The notes: generated by a model not told the origin, from the sequence alone. 64,000 nucleotides of DNA from CAVZVW01 sp963778845 (GCA_963778845.1 CAVZVW010000009.1:124001-188000); one strand, 5' to 3'; numbered from the stretch's first letter, positions 1 through 8,744 are shown. Program-made: numbers and translations.

Positions 1-2048
1 TAGAAGCGCTCGAACACCCGCTCCTGCTCCGACGCCGGGATCCCTGGGCCGCAGTCGGAGACCGTGACCACGGCTGCCGTCTCGTCGAGGCCGGGTGCGG
101 TCAGGCGCACGGTGATCGGCGTGTGGTCCGGCGCGTACTTCCCGGCGTTGGACAGCAGGTTGGTCAGGCACTGGACCGTTCGCACGCCGTCGCAGTGCAC
201 ATCGACGGACTCCTCGGGCACGTCCACCTCGAGCCGGGCCGCGAGCTGCGGGAACGAGGCGATCGCCTGGGCGACGAGGACGCGCAGGTCGTTGTCGGCA
301 CCGACCACCGCGAGCTTGGCACCGCTGGCCCCTGAGACCCGCGAGGCCATGAGCAGGTCGTCGACCAGGCGCGCCAGGTGGTCCGCGCGCTCGGCGATGA
401 GGTCCAGGGCCTGACGACGACGCTCTGGCGTCATCGCCTCGCCCCGCGAGGCGAGCAGCTGGGCGTAGCCCTTGATCGGCGTGATGGGCGTGCGTAGCTC
501 ATGCGAGATCGTGGCGACGAAGTCACTCTTGAGCCGGTCCACCCGCCGCTCGGCGGTGACGTCGTGGACGGTGAGGATCGCCACCCGGGCGCCGTCCTGG
601 CTGTGCCGCACCCGGACCACCGACACCTGAAGGCTGCGCTCCTCCCCGTCCGGACGGGTCAGCGTCAAGGGGAGCACCTCCCGCACCTCCCGGTCGGGGT
701 CGGCCTCGTCGGGACCCACGCCGCCGTGCCGGGCGCCGGTGGGTGCGAGCCCTGACGCCTCCACCATCAGCGCGAGCGCCGACGGCATCGGCTCCTGGGC
801 TGCGCAGGCGACGTGCTCGGAGACTCCCGAGATGCGGGCCATCGCGGGGCTCCAGAGGCGCACCTGGCCTGCGTCGCCGACGACCACGATGCCGTCGGAG
901 GCGTGCTCGACGACGGCCTTGAGCTTGCCGGTCTCCTCGACCAGAGCCTCCAGGTGCTCCGCACCGCGCAGCGCGCTGCCGAGTGAGGCGGCGAGCGCAC
1001 GGAGCACCGCCGAGTCGGCCTCGCGCAGCCGCCAGGAACGATCCGCACCGACGGCACTGCCGAGCAGGAGGGCGCCGGTCGCGTCCGCCCCGAGGTCGAG
1101 CCGGGTCGCGACGGCGCTCGCCCACCCGTTCGGGATCCCGCTCGTGAGGGTCACCGGCTCGTCGGTCTCGAGCAGGGGTAGCTGCGGTTCGCCGGGCAGC
1201 AGCACGAGGGCCAGCCCTGCCCCGAAGGCCCTGCGGATCGCGTCGGGGGCGACCTCGAGGAGGTCGGAGGCGGAGTGCCGCCCGGCGAGGGCGAGCGCCA
1301 GCACCACGAGCCAGCGGTTGCGCTCCCGCTCCAGCACGTGCTCGGCCGCTGCGCGGTAGGCGTACCAGAGCGCGAGTGCGGGGAGCAGCGTGAACGGCAG
1401 CAGGGAGGGTGCCGTGTCGGCGACGGCGACGGCGACCGCCCCCACGCCGATGCCGCCCACCGACATGAGCCCCGACAGGCCCCAGATGTCGCGCACGACC
1501 GTGCGGCGTCGAATGCCCTGCGCGGCGTGCAGGATCAACGCGAGGAAGGTCGAGTTGACGGCGACGAAGAGGCCCATGGCGACGAAGAGGGCCAGGACCG
1601 CGCGGAAGGAGAACCGCGACGCCCCGTCGGCCAGGGAGAGGTAGACCATGACGGCCGCGGCGGTGGAGGTGGCGTACGACCCGAGGTTGAACGCGATCTT
1701 GACCAGGGGTCGGCGCATGACTGCGAGGGCGAGTGCGAGGCCGAGCAGCGGGGCCGCGATCGCCCACGCCGGTGACAGGACCATCATCCCGGCGACCACG
1801 ACGAACTCGAAGAAGGTCAGCTCCTCCAGGCCCTCACCGTGCTGGAGGGGGACGTACACGATCTCCGCGACGGTGGCCGCGGCCACGAAGACGAGCACGA
1901 CCCAGACACCGGCCAGCCCAGGGTCCCCTGCCGGCACGGGCAGCCCTCCCGTGACCGTGGCGGCCGCGCTCAGGGCGAGCGCACCCATCACGGCGACGAC
2001 CGCGACGACCGCGCCGACGGGGTTGCGGGCGATGGCCTCCGTGGACAT
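1..2048 (-). CDS. Membrane sensor histidine kinase, C-terminus cut by window edge
   Basis: Signal-sensing kinase of a two-component system. Reading the minus strand from the ATG at 2048, the frame stays open to base 1, about 683 codons. The first ~250 residues are hydrophobic and carry several membrane segments. A GAF-like and then a PAS-like stretch follow (about 300-490). The dimerisation/phosphoacceptor box FVATISHELRTPI has its His codon at 501-503. The ATPase N-box NLLSNAGKYAPD and the G1 box DCGPGIP are present, and ERVFERF (F-box) lies at the very edge, so only the G2 region and tail are missing. No response regulator is visible; it may lie beyond the left edge. The ligand is unknown. 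Family assignment is firm because all visible catalytic boxes are intact. Confidence 0.93.
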   Translation of the reverse strand, partial: MSTEAIARNPVGAVVAVVAVMGALALSAAATVTGGLPVPAGDPGLAGVWVVLVFVAAATVAEIVYVPLQHGEGLEELTFFEFVVVAGMMVLSPAWAIAAPLLGLALALAVMRRPLVKIAFNLGSYATSTAAAVMVYLSLADGASRFSFRAVLALFVAMGLFVAVNSTFLALILHAAQGIRRRTVVRDIWGLSGLMSVGGIGVGAVAVAVADTAPSLLPFTLLPALALWYAYRAAAEHVLERERNRWLVVLALALAGRHSASDLLEVAPDAIRRAFGAGLALVLLPGEPQLPLLETDEPVTLTSGIPNGWASAVATRLDLGADATGALLLGSAVGADRSWRLREADSAVLRALAASLGSALRGAEHLEALVEETGKLKAVVEHASDGIVVVGDAGQVRLWSPAMARISGVSEHVACAAQEPMPSALALMVEASGLAPTGARHGGVGPDEADPDREVREVLPLTLTRPDGEERSLQVSVVRVRHSQDGARVAILTVHDVTAERRVDRLKSDFVATISHELRTPITPIKGYAQLLASRGEAMTPERRRQALDLIAERADHLARLVDDLLMASRVSGASGAKLAVVGADNDLRVLVAQAIASFPQLAARLEVDVPEESVDVHCDGVRTVQCLTNLLSNAGKYAPDHTPITVRLTAPGLDETAAVVTVSDCGPGIPASEQERVFERF

Positions 2049-2066
2049 CACATGCCGCCTGGTCGC

Positions 2067-2104
2067 GCGGGGGCCGGGGCCGACTGCGTCGACCCCGGCC
2101 CCGC
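2067..2104 (-). terminator. Long GC-rich hairpin between subtilase and histidine kinase
   Basis: An almost perfect inverted repeat pairs 2067-2084 with 2088-2104 around a 3-base loop. It lies just after the subtilase stop and 19 bases before the kinase start, so it is well placed to end subtilase transcription. There is no clear T-tract, as is usual in very GC-rich genomes. Confidence 0.5.
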
Positions 2105-2208
2105 GTCAGCGCTGACGGCTGCGACGGTGGCGAGGCTTGGGCTGGTGCGTCCTCCCCGCGGACGTCACGCAAGCCCCTCGAGCGTCGCCGCGTGCAGCGC
2201 GTACCGTC

Positions 2209-4189
2209 TCACGGCAGCGTCACGCTCCCGGCGCCGGACCCCAGCTCGCCGGCCCAGCGGTGCGCGTCCCAGCCGTCCACTGCCCAGCGGTGCGCGGACC
2301 ACACCCAGGCGCTGAAGTCCGTCGACGCCCAGCGGTGCGCCGACCACACCCGAGTCGTCCAGGCGTCGGTCGCCCACGCGTCCGCGGCCCAGCGGTGTGC
2401 GGTCCAGGCGAAGGCGAGCCAGTCCTCGGTGGCCCAGCGGTGGGCGTCCCAGACGTCGACGGCCCAGCGGTGGGCTGTCCAGTCCTCCAGCGCCCAGCGG
2501 TGCGCCGTCCAGGTCTCGTCGGCCCAGCGGTGCGCGGCCCAGTCGGCGAAGGCCCAGCGGTGGGCGGCCCAGTCGGTGGCGGCCCAGCGGTGCGCGACGA
2601 AGGCGTCGTCCGCCCAGGCCCGCGCGTTCCAGCCCTCGGTGGCCCAGCGGTGCGCCATCAGGGCGAGGGCCTGGTACTCGGAGTCGCTGGCGCCTGCGCC
2701 CTTGCCCGACCAGGGCCAGGGCGAAGGCGGTGGCGGCCCAGCGACGGGTCTGTTCGGACAGCCTCGACCACGCCGCGGCGACAGCGTCGAGGTCGTCGGC
2801 CTGCCAGGCCTGCGAGAACTGCTCCCAGGTGGCGGCGTCAGCCTCGTCAGGTGCGTAGGCAGCGTCCTGCGCAGCCGAGCCGAGCCAGCGGGCGGGCTTG
2901 AGCAACGGGACGCGCGGGGCGGCCGCGAGCGCCGCGCCGAGGTCGAGGCCGCCCGCACCAGCGGCCTTCTTCGGCAGGCCAGAGGAACGGTAGGCGGTGG
3001 AGGTGAGCAGCCGCTTCACCGAGTCGGGGGTCAGCGCGGGGCGCGACCCGACCAGGACCGCGGCGGCGCCGGCGACGACAGCCTCGGACATCGAGGTGCC
3101 GGTGCCCGTGAAGTAGGCGTCAGCGACGCGGGACGCGGGGTTCTGGACGTCGGCGATGCTGCCGGGAGCCCGGGTCGACACCAGCGATACCCCAGGAGCC
3201 ACCAGGTCGGGCTTCGCGACGCCGAACGCGGTGCCGCGCGAGGAGAAGTCGGCGACGGTGTCGTCACCGCGCGCGGGGGTGGCCTCCTCGTCGAGGGCGC
3301 CGACGGTCACGACCACGGGGTCGGCCCCGGGCGAGCTGACTGTCGCCGGGCCGGGGCCGTCGTTGCCGGCCGCGACGACGACGGTGAGGCCGCGTGCCCA
3401 CAGCCGGTCGAGGGCACGGGCCAGCGGGTCCGCGGTGGGCGGCAACGGACTACCGGTCGACAGCGCAAGGCTGACGACGCGGAGGGACGCGTCCGCCCTG
3501 GCCGAGTCGGCGACGGCCTGCAAGCCAGCGAGCACGCGCGACAGCGAGGTGGAGCCGTCGGCAGCTGCGACCTGGACGTCGAGGATCTCGGCGGCGGAGG
3601 CGACGCCCGCGTACCTTCCGGCGGAGGCGCTGCCGTCACCGGCCACCAGGCCGGCGAGGAACGTGCCGTGCCCGAGCGCGTCGCCTGCGGGACCTCCGCT
3701 GACGTTGACATGGGTCAGGCGGCCCTCAAGATCGGGGATGTCGGCCACGCCCGTGTCCACGAGCGCGACGGTGACGCCGGCCCCTTGCTGGGCGGGGTCG
3801 GCCGCGATCGTGGCGCGGAAGGTCGCGCCCGCAACGACCGGTGCCGCGGTGGCGGCGAGGGAGGAGACGTGCAGAGCCACGTCGGCGACAGCGACCGTCC
3901 CGGCCGGTGCTGAAGCGCCCGCGGGCAGGTCGACCAGCAGGGCGTCCGCGACGTCGTAGACAGCCACGACATGCCCGCCCAGGGCCTTGACCTCGGCGGT
4001 GACCGCGGCGGCCGAGTAGCTGGAGTCCACCACCGACAGCAACGTGCGGGTGGCTGCCTCGGGTGTAGCCCGTGGGGCAGCGGCCACCGGGGTCACTACA
4101 AGGGCGACGGCAGTGACCGCGGCGCCGGCCGCCCACCACCACATCTGCCCAGACCGTTGTGGCCTCTTCGTCCCTGCCGTCGTCGTCAT
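2209..4189 (-). CDS. Secreted S8 (subtilisin-like) serine peptidase with Trp-rich repeat tail; one apparent frameshift
   Basis: Exported protease. The N-terminus has a basic start and a hydrophobic signal segment (residues ~17-38, ending near VAAAPRA). An inhibitor-like propeptide follows (~47-110). The catalytic triad is intact: Asp145 in VALVDTG, His174 in GHGTFLAG, Ser366 in GTGTSMS, with oxyanion Asn276 in AAGND. The subtilase frame is lost at about 2710, where removing one base (C2710) continues into SGKGAGASDSEYQALALM and then an ~160-residue tail of 11 AHRWA motifs. The repeat frame is strongly patterned while the original frame there is Arg/Gly/Leu shadow, so the repaired ~660-residue protein is the likely product. 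The tail may bind cell wall or mediate self-association; this is inference. The shift could be a sequencing error or a real truncation. Confidence 0.85.
2251..2656 (-). repeat. 30-bp coding repeats giving AHRWAxxxWx units
   Basis: Eleven copies of a motif read as AHRWA on the minus strand. Most are spaced exactly 30 bp (10 residues: AHRWA, three variable residues, Trp, one residue), with a few longer spacers carrying extra W residues. His, Arg and Trp are invariant while the intervening residues vary, so protein sequence is being conserved, not simply DNA repetition. Confidence 0.85.
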
Positions 4190-4371
4190 GGCCCGACCTC
4201 TCAGACGTCAGACTTCCCCATCTGGGTGTCGGCAGGAGAGCCCGCGGAGTGGATAGACCGGACGGGTCGGTCCCGGCGCTGAGTGGCCTAACGCCGTCCG
4301 CAAACGCTCACACACGGTGATCTGGACAGGCTTAGCCCTGTGGCTGACGGCCCGCTGTGACGGCCTGCTGG

Positions 4372-4479
4372 TGACGGCCCGCGGGTACGGCCTGCTGGTG
4401 ACGGCCCGCGGGTACGGCCTGCTGGTGACGGCCCGCGGGTACGGCCCGCTGGTGACGGCCCGCGGGTACGGCCCGCTGG
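4372..4479. repeat. 27-bp tandem repeat, four full copies
   Basis: Four head-to-tail units start at 4372, 4399, 4426 and 4453. They differ at one position (cct versus ccc in the second half), and a partial unit precedes them. The period is a multiple of three, so open frames survive on both strands (a 9-residue repeat), but neither frame has other gene-like features. There are no unique spacers between units, so this is not a CRISPR array. Confidence 0.85.
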
Positions 4480-4513
4480 TACGGCCTGATGCCGGCCGCC
4501 TGCTGGTACCGCG

Positions 4514-4554
4514 TGGTGGGCGATCCGGGGATGGAACCCGTGACCGCTTCGGTG
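4514..4554 (-). repeat. Diverged 3' tRNA-Val-like remnant (candidate old attachment site)
   Basis: Aligned with the intact tRNA-Val(GAC) at 8434-8508, 35 of 41 bases match, running from the encoded CCA end through acceptor and T-arm to the anticodon region. Two of the six differences (4527 T to G, 4539 A to C) fall on opposite sides of one T-stem base pair and preserve pairing. This suggests descent from a different functional tRNA and not random decay. The 5' half of the tRNA is absent. Confidence 0.6.
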
Positions 4555-5019
4555 CGGTCACTTCGCGATCACCCCGGAAGTGGTCGCTGCGTGAACGATC
4601 CGCCGACGTCCACGGGTGTCCGGGGCTGTCGGGCGTCGTTGTCGCTCAGGCACTCACCCGTGCGGTCAAGGTGGTGCCGTAGGCGCAGGCGCATAGCGGC
4701 GCGGCCGTGGCCACCTGGGCGGGCCCAAAGCCGACACAACCCGTCGGTTGAGCCGCGACACGCTCGCAACGGCCGACTTGTGTCGACTTTCGGTACGGCA
4801 GGCCCGTTTGGTCCACCTGTCGCCTCCCTACGACGCGCCCTCTGTGCGAGATCGGTGCCACATGGCGCCCCCCATCTCGCACGGTGACGTCGTCCTCCGT
4901 AACGGGGCGAGCCGGGATAGGTAGGTCCCCCGGGTCGGTCCTGGTCCGGACGGGGCTTCAGCGTGTCGTCGTTGGGGCGCGTGACCCCAACACCCCGACC
5001 AGAGGCAGACACCTACGGC

Positions 5020-5058
5020 GGTGGGCGATACTGGGATTGAACCAGTGACCTCTTCCGT
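5020..5058 (-). repeat. Left attachment-site copy (exact 3' fragment of tRNA-Val)
   Basis: Identical over 39 bases to 8435-8473, covering the acceptor 3' strand, the T-arm, the variable region and part of the anticodon stem-loop. Identity stops at 5059 and the tRNA 5' half is missing, so this is not a functional tRNA gene. Confidence 0.8.
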
Positions 5059-5162
5059 ATCAACATTCACTCACATGCCGACGAGCGGATGTCCCATGCG
5101 CCTGGTGCGGCCGCTGAGCATTGGTGATCGTCGAGTGGTGGGGCCGGCCATACGCTGTCGGC

Positions 5163-5747
5163 ATGAGGTCGGGCGGGCCGCCTTCGTCAGCCACGGTGGC
5201 CAAGGACGGCCAGGAATGGCGGGTAGGGACAGGCGCCGAGGTCGAGTGGATTCAGAGGGCCACGACGATCGGGGTGACTATCACGTCCGCGATTCCGCCG
5301 GTCTTCGCGGCCTTCGCGACCGTTGTGGTGCCGGATAAGGATCAAGGCCGGTCTGCGCACGTCCGTTCCCTCCTGCGGCTGCTGCGCGAAGAGTCTCCTG
5401 ATCAGGCGTGGTGGCTGGGCTACTTGCACACCGGGGCAGACGATCTCGTCTTCCCGAACGAGATCCGCACGACCCTCTACACCGGGTGGAGGTATGTGCT
5501 CGTGCTGGCCGGGCCAGACCAGGCCGCCATCTGGCGTCACGACCTGCGGTCGTGGCGGGCTCCTGGACCCGACCTGATCTTCCCCGCCGATCGATCATGG
5601 CTTGTCTCGTGGCTGTGGGATGACGACTGGCGATGCGTTGGGGGGCCCGTCCATCTCATTGAACGCCTTCTGCGTGACCCGCAGCTGGACGCACGGCGCG
5701 TGGGGCTCCACGAGGACGCCACGCCACCTGGGTACATCGCTCGATAG
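5163..5747 (+). CDS. Hypothetical island protein, 194 residues
   Basis: I do not recognise a named family. The ATG at 5163 is preferred over the TTG or GTG at 5121-5124. The protein is soluble, rich in Trp and acidic residues in its second half (WLGYLHTGADD, SWLWDDDWR), with a conserved-looking block ending in GPVHLIERLLRDP. There is no signal peptide or membrane segment. The N-terminal ~45 residues are low complexity. It is the first cargo gene after the left attachment copy and is followed by ~420 bases without a gene. Coding character (codon-position GC bias) is reasonable, but function is unknown. Confidence 0.6.
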   Translation: MRSGGPPSSATVAKDGQEWRVGTGAEVEWIQRATTIGVTITSAIPPVFAAFATVVVPDKDQGRSAHVRSLLRLLREESPDQAWWLGYLHTGADDLVFPNEIRTTLYTGWRYVLVLAGPDQAAIWRHDLRSWRAPGPDLIFPADRSWLVSWLWDDDWRCVGGPVHLIERLLRDPQLDARRVGLHEDATPPGYIAR

Positions 5748-6168
5748 AGCGACAGACTGCTCATCCCAAGCATTGCCATCGCGGCTGAACAGAAGGCACC
5801 GGGACCCGCCGAGCGCATCGCGGCCATCCGATCATGCTGCGGAGCGTTCGCTGGCGACGCGGCCGTGCGCTCCCGCCGCTGTCATCGCGGCATGCCGTGT
5901 TCGAGAGTGACTGGTCCGGTCCTTTTCGCCGCTTGTGGATGCGGGTCGAGCGATGGGCTCACCCATCGTCGGCTAGGTAGCGCGGGGTCGATCGTCTCTG
6001 GCAGCGCGCGACGTCGTCCGTCTGGTGCCCGCGACCCTGCGGCGGCGGTTACCTTCGAGCATGGGTGGGTGTTGCCACCTCGTGGCGGCCACTGGGCCGG
6101 ACCCGATGCGGTGGTCACATCGATGCCCTGCCAGGGCCGCTGCCGCGACGGACGAGGAGCCGACGACG
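5748..6168. other. Gene-free stretch inside the island
   Basis: About 420 bases with lower GC than the surroundings and no convincing open frame on either strand. The long upstream extension of the next gene's frame (to 6025) has poor coding character. No RNA gene or repeat was recognised. Confidence 0.5.
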
Positions 6169-6822
6169 ATGTCCTCGATCGCGGGAGAGTTGGTCAGCGA
6201 GACGTTCGGCTACGACGGGGGTCGCCTGGTCACGGCGTACGTCCCCACGGATCCGCCCGAGGCGGTGGTGTTCACGGGTGACGGTCAGATGATCTCGCAG
6301 TGGGCTGGGGCACTCGAGGCGGGTGACGTCCCGTCCACGATGATTGTCGGCGTCCACCGGCTGGCCGATGAGACGCTGCGGCTGCACGAGTACTCCCCGG
6401 GCTTCGACCCGGACCGGTTCGCGGCACACGAACAGTTCTTCGTCGACGAGGTCCGCCGATGGGTGCGGTCGCGCTTCGGGGTCACGCCGAACATCGCGCG
6501 AACCGCGGTATTCGGCGTCTCGGCCGGCGGCGAACTCGCGTTGGCTCTCGGCCTGCGGCACCCGGACATCTACGGTGTGGTCTTGTGCGCCTCACCCGGC
6601 GGCGGGTATCGACCGCCGGCGGTGATGCCGAGCCCGCTTCCGCGCGCATACCTCGTCGCCGGCACGCTGGAGCCGTTCTTCCTGGCGAACGCAACCCGGT
6701 GGGCGGACGCCTTGCGCGATGCCGGCGCCGACCTCGTCATGACCCAGCGGGTCGGATCGCACGGCGACGCGTTCTGGCGCGACGAGTTCGCGCTGATGGT
6801 CGCCTGGGCGTTTGGACGCTGA
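6169..6822 (+). CDS. Alpha/beta-hydrolase of the esterase D / enterochelin-esterase type
   Basis: Predicted cytoplasmic serine esterase of 217 residues. The nucleophile elbow FGVSAGGE fits GxSxG, and a C-terminal SHGDAFW supplies the probable catalytic His; the acid residue is not certain (TLEPF is a candidate). The region around TMIVGVHRLADETLRLHEY resembles the strand-turn motif of this family. Start: ATG 6169 gives MSSIAGELVSETF, where family-like sequence begins; the in-frame ATG at 6025 would add ~48 unlikely residues. It sits between the hypothetical gene and the IS110 transposase in the island. The substrate cannot be inferred; siderophore or acyl esters are possible. Confidence 0.75.
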   Translation: MSSIAGELVSETFGYDGGRLVTAYVPTDPPEAVVFTGDGQMISQWAGALEAGDVPSTMIVGVHRLADETLRLHEYSPGFDPDRFAAHEQFFVDEVRRWVRSRFGVTPNIARTAVFGVSAGGELALALGLRHPDIYGVVLCASPGGGYRPPAVMPSPLPRAYLVAGTLEPFFLANATRWADALRDAGADLVMTQRVGSHGDAFWRDEFALMVAWAFGR

Positions 6823-6938
6823 CCAGCGGGACACGCTGCGGTCAGACCATGCCCGGGAGTCGATCCCCGGCGCCGGACGACGTCCAGCGGTTCCGATGCC
6901 TCCGGACCCGGCCTCTGATGCGATGAAGGAGCTGAGGG

Positions 6939-7009
6939 TGGGGCCTCGCTCCGCGTGACCCTCCGCCTGATGCTGGAGGTTCCCACGTCAGTCGACGAAG
7001 GAGGCCCCA
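6939..7009 (+). promoter_or_regulatory. Nested stem-loop covering the transposase ribosome-binding site; possible bridge-RNA region
   Basis: A 9-bp perfect inverted repeat pairs 6939-6947 with 7001-7009, ending one base before the GTG start of the transposase. An inner stem pairs 6958-6964 (one bulge) with 6975-6980. The right arm contains the AAGGAGG ribosome-binding site (6998-7004), so folding would hide it. Two readings are possible: a translational attenuator that limits transposase made from read-through transcripts, or part of the structured bridge RNA that IS110-group elements encode upstream of the recombinase. Confidence 0.5.
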
Positions 7010-8100
7010 GTGGAAGGTTACGTCGGTCAGCAGTTCGTCGGGATGGATCTTCATCGGCGGCGCAGTGTGCTGTTGCGGACCACCGATGCCGGTGAGGTCC
7101 TGGAGGCGGTGCAGATCACGAACTCGCCGTTGGCGTTGACGGAGGTGATCGCCCGGGCGGGGGAGCACCCGGAGGTGGTGTTGGAGAGCACCTACGGCTG
7201 GTACTGGGCGGTCGATGCGCTGCAGCGTGGCGGCGCGAACGTGCATCTGGCGCACCCGTTGGGGGTGAAGGCGTTCGAGTATCGGCGGGTGAAGAACGAT
7301 GTGCGTGACGCCGCGGACCTGGCCGACCTGCTGCGGCTGGGGCGGCTGCCCGAGTCGTGGATCGCGCCGCCGGCGACCCGGGAGCTGCGCGAGACGGTCC
7401 GGCACCGCGCCAAGCTGGTCGCGTTGCGCTCCCATTGCAAGGCGCAGGTCCACGCGGTGCTGGCCAAGTGCGGGGTGGCGGTGCCGATGAGCGACCTGTT
7501 CGGGGTCGGCGGCACGCAGCTGCTCGACCGGTCTGGAGCTGCCCAAGCCGTACGCGGCCCGGATCGCCTCGCTGCGGCGGGTGATGGGCGCCCTGGACTT
7601 CGAGATCGACCTCTTCGACAAGCTCGTCCGCGGCCGCCTGGCCAAGGACCCGGGCTACAGGGCGGTCCAGACCATCCCCGGGATCGGCCCGATCCTGGGC
7701 GCGGTCCTGGTCGCCGAGATCGGCGACATCGGTCGGTTCGCGACCGCGGACAAGCTCACCTGCTGGGCCGGGATGACACCCAAGCACCACGAGTCCGACA
7801 CCAAGGTCCGCCGCGGCCGGATCACCAAGCAGGGCTCGCGGCTGGTCCGCTGGGCCGCCGTGGAGTCGGTCCAGCGCCTGCCCAAGCACACCCGCCTCGG
7901 CGCGTTCCGCGACCAGGTCGCCGCCCGCCGCGGCACCGGACATCGGCGTCGTCGCGGCCGCCCGCCGACAGCTGGAGTACGTCTACTACGCCCTGCGCGA
8001 CCACCACGTCCGCGGCCTGCACGACGGCGAGCACCGACCGCGGCCGCCGCCTCGTGAACACCCCACCAGACTGGTCGACGCGAGGTCGTGCAGGTCATGA
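7010..8100 (+). CDS. IS110-family transposase (DEDD recombinase), two apparent frameshifts
   Basis: Recombinase of an IS110-type insertion sequence. The N-terminal RuvC-like domain shows Asp13 (GMDLH), Glu59 (VLEST) and Asp97/Asp100 (KNDVRDAADLADLL). The C-terminal Transposase_20 domain shows IPGIGPILGAVLVAEIGD and RGRITKQGSRLVRW, with a Ser before it (HHESD) in the expected region. The frame breaks at ~7532 (deleting T restores LDRLELPKPYAARIASL) and at ~7938 (deleting one G restores DIGVVAAARRQLEYVYYALRD), ending at the TGA 8098-8100. The repaired length, ~363 residues, is normal for the family. Element ends are not resolved; IS110 elements lack classical terminal inverted repeats. It may be inactive if the shifts are real. 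Confidence 0.85.
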
Positions 8101-8433
8101 CCCCCGCGGCACCGCCGTCGCAGCGCGCTTCAGCGACGGCCCATGGCGTGGTCGAGCCCGTCTGATTGACCCCGTCGACCGGAAGGCTGCCGCTCGCGGG
8201 TCTGCCGCACCAGCTCACCCTGACTGCCACTATGGCTCGTCCACAAGCCGGAGCGCCCGATCAGCGTGCTCGGCGGTAGCTGCCGTCATCGACCCGCAGA
8301 ATGGGATGGGTCTTGCTCGGTGGGGTGCCCGTGAGGGCCGCATAGCCTGGCGTGCTCGGCAATCCGATCAAGCGGTGGCGCTCGTCCGACGTCTGGATTC
8401 GCACCGGCCAGCGCGTGGTGACCTGCGGGTTTG
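8101..8433. other. Gene-free right end of the island
   Basis: About 330 bases between the transposase stop and the tRNA-Val 3' end. No gene, tRNA or repeat recognised. It may hold the right end of the IS110 element, including non-coding sequence needed for transposition, plus the island's right junction. Confidence 0.45.
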
Positions 8434-8508
8434 TGGTGGGCGATACTGGGATTGAACCAGTGACCTCTTCCGTGTCAGGGAAGCGCTCTCCCACTGAGCT
8501 AATCGCCC
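8434..8508 (-). tRNA. tRNA-Val (anticodon GAC), CCA encoded; island integration site
   Basis: Complete cloverleaf on the minus strand: acceptor GGGCGAT/ATCGCCC, D-arm TAGCTCAGTGGG, anticodon loop CTGACAC, T-arm GGTTCAATCC, discriminator A and encoded CCA (8434-8436). It is the last gene of a Gly-Cys-Val tRNA run, and its 3' half is duplicated at 5020-5058. Confidence 0.97.
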
Positions 8509-8541
8509 GTCGCAGCCGCTCGCGTTCGAGGGCTGGGCGCG

Positions 8542-8612
8542 AGGTGGAGACGGGATTTGAACCCGTGTAGACGGCTTTGCAGGCCGTTGCCTCGCCTCTC
8601 GGCCACTCCACC
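8542..8612 (-). tRNA. tRNA-Cys (anticodon GCA)
   Basis: 71-base cloverleaf on the minus strand: acceptor GGTGGAG/CTCCACC, anticodon loop CTGCAAA, T-arm GGTTCAAATCC, discriminator U as expected for tRNA-Cys. CCA is not encoded. It lies between tRNA-Gly and tRNA-Val, probably on one transcript. Confidence 0.97.
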
Positions 8613-8631
8613 GTGAGGCTGTGGGCCTCCG

Positions 8632-8704
8632 AGCGGACGACGGGATTCGAACCCGCGACCCTCACCTTGGCAAGGTGATGCTCTACCAACTGAGCCACGT
8701 CCGC
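8632..8704 (-). tRNA. tRNA-Gly (anticodon GCC)
   Basis: 73-base cloverleaf on the minus strand: acceptor GCGGACG/CGTCCGC, anticodon loop TTGCCAA, T-arm GGTTCGAATCC. CCA is not encoded. It is the first gene of the three-tRNA run, directly behind a promoter-like pair at 8745-8775. Confidence 0.97.
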
Positions 8705-8744
8705 ACGAGCTGCACCGCAGCTAGCGGTGTCCAGTGCGCTGTGA

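Larger units (their letters stand above)
4190..5162. other. Long non-coding stretch holding a minisatellite, two tRNA remnants and hairpins
   Basis: I see no credible gene in these ~970 bases; open frames here are shadows or read through repeats. It contains the 27-bp minisatellite (4372-4479), a diverged tRNA 3' remnant (4514-4554) and the exact tRNA copy (5020-5058). There are two clear stem-loops. In 4844-4882 the arms GTGCGAGAT and ATCTCGCAC enclose a second 6-bp stem. In 4971-4991 the arms GTTGGGG and CCCCAAC have a 7-base loop. The segment 4555-5019, lying between two tRNA remnants, looks like the residue of an older integration. Confidence 0.6.
5020..8473. mobile_element. Small island integrated at the 3' end of tRNA-Val(GAC)
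   Basis: A 39-bp perfect direct repeat bounds the segment: 5020-5058 equals 8435-8473. The right copy lies inside the intact minus-strand tRNA-Val, and the left copy is a truncated 3' half. This is the arrangement left by site-specific integration at a tRNA 3' end. Cargo is a hypothetical protein, an esterase-like hydrolase and an IS110-family transposase. No tyrosine or serine integrase is visible in the ~3.4 kb, so it is a remnant or depended on an integrase supplied elsewhere. Confidence 0.7.

Noticed and set aside
4372..4479. CRISPR-like repeat array
   Set aside because: The 27-bp units abut directly with no unique spacers and no cas genes nearby; it is a minisatellite.
5021..5338. Open frame beginning GDTGIEPVTSSVS
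   Set aside because: This peptide is the well-known false translation of a tRNA 3' half; the same occurs at 8435-8473.
7010..8455. Single 481-residue transposase open frame
   Set aside because: After ~7530 this frame loses all IS110 features, which continue in the other two frames to the stop at 8100.
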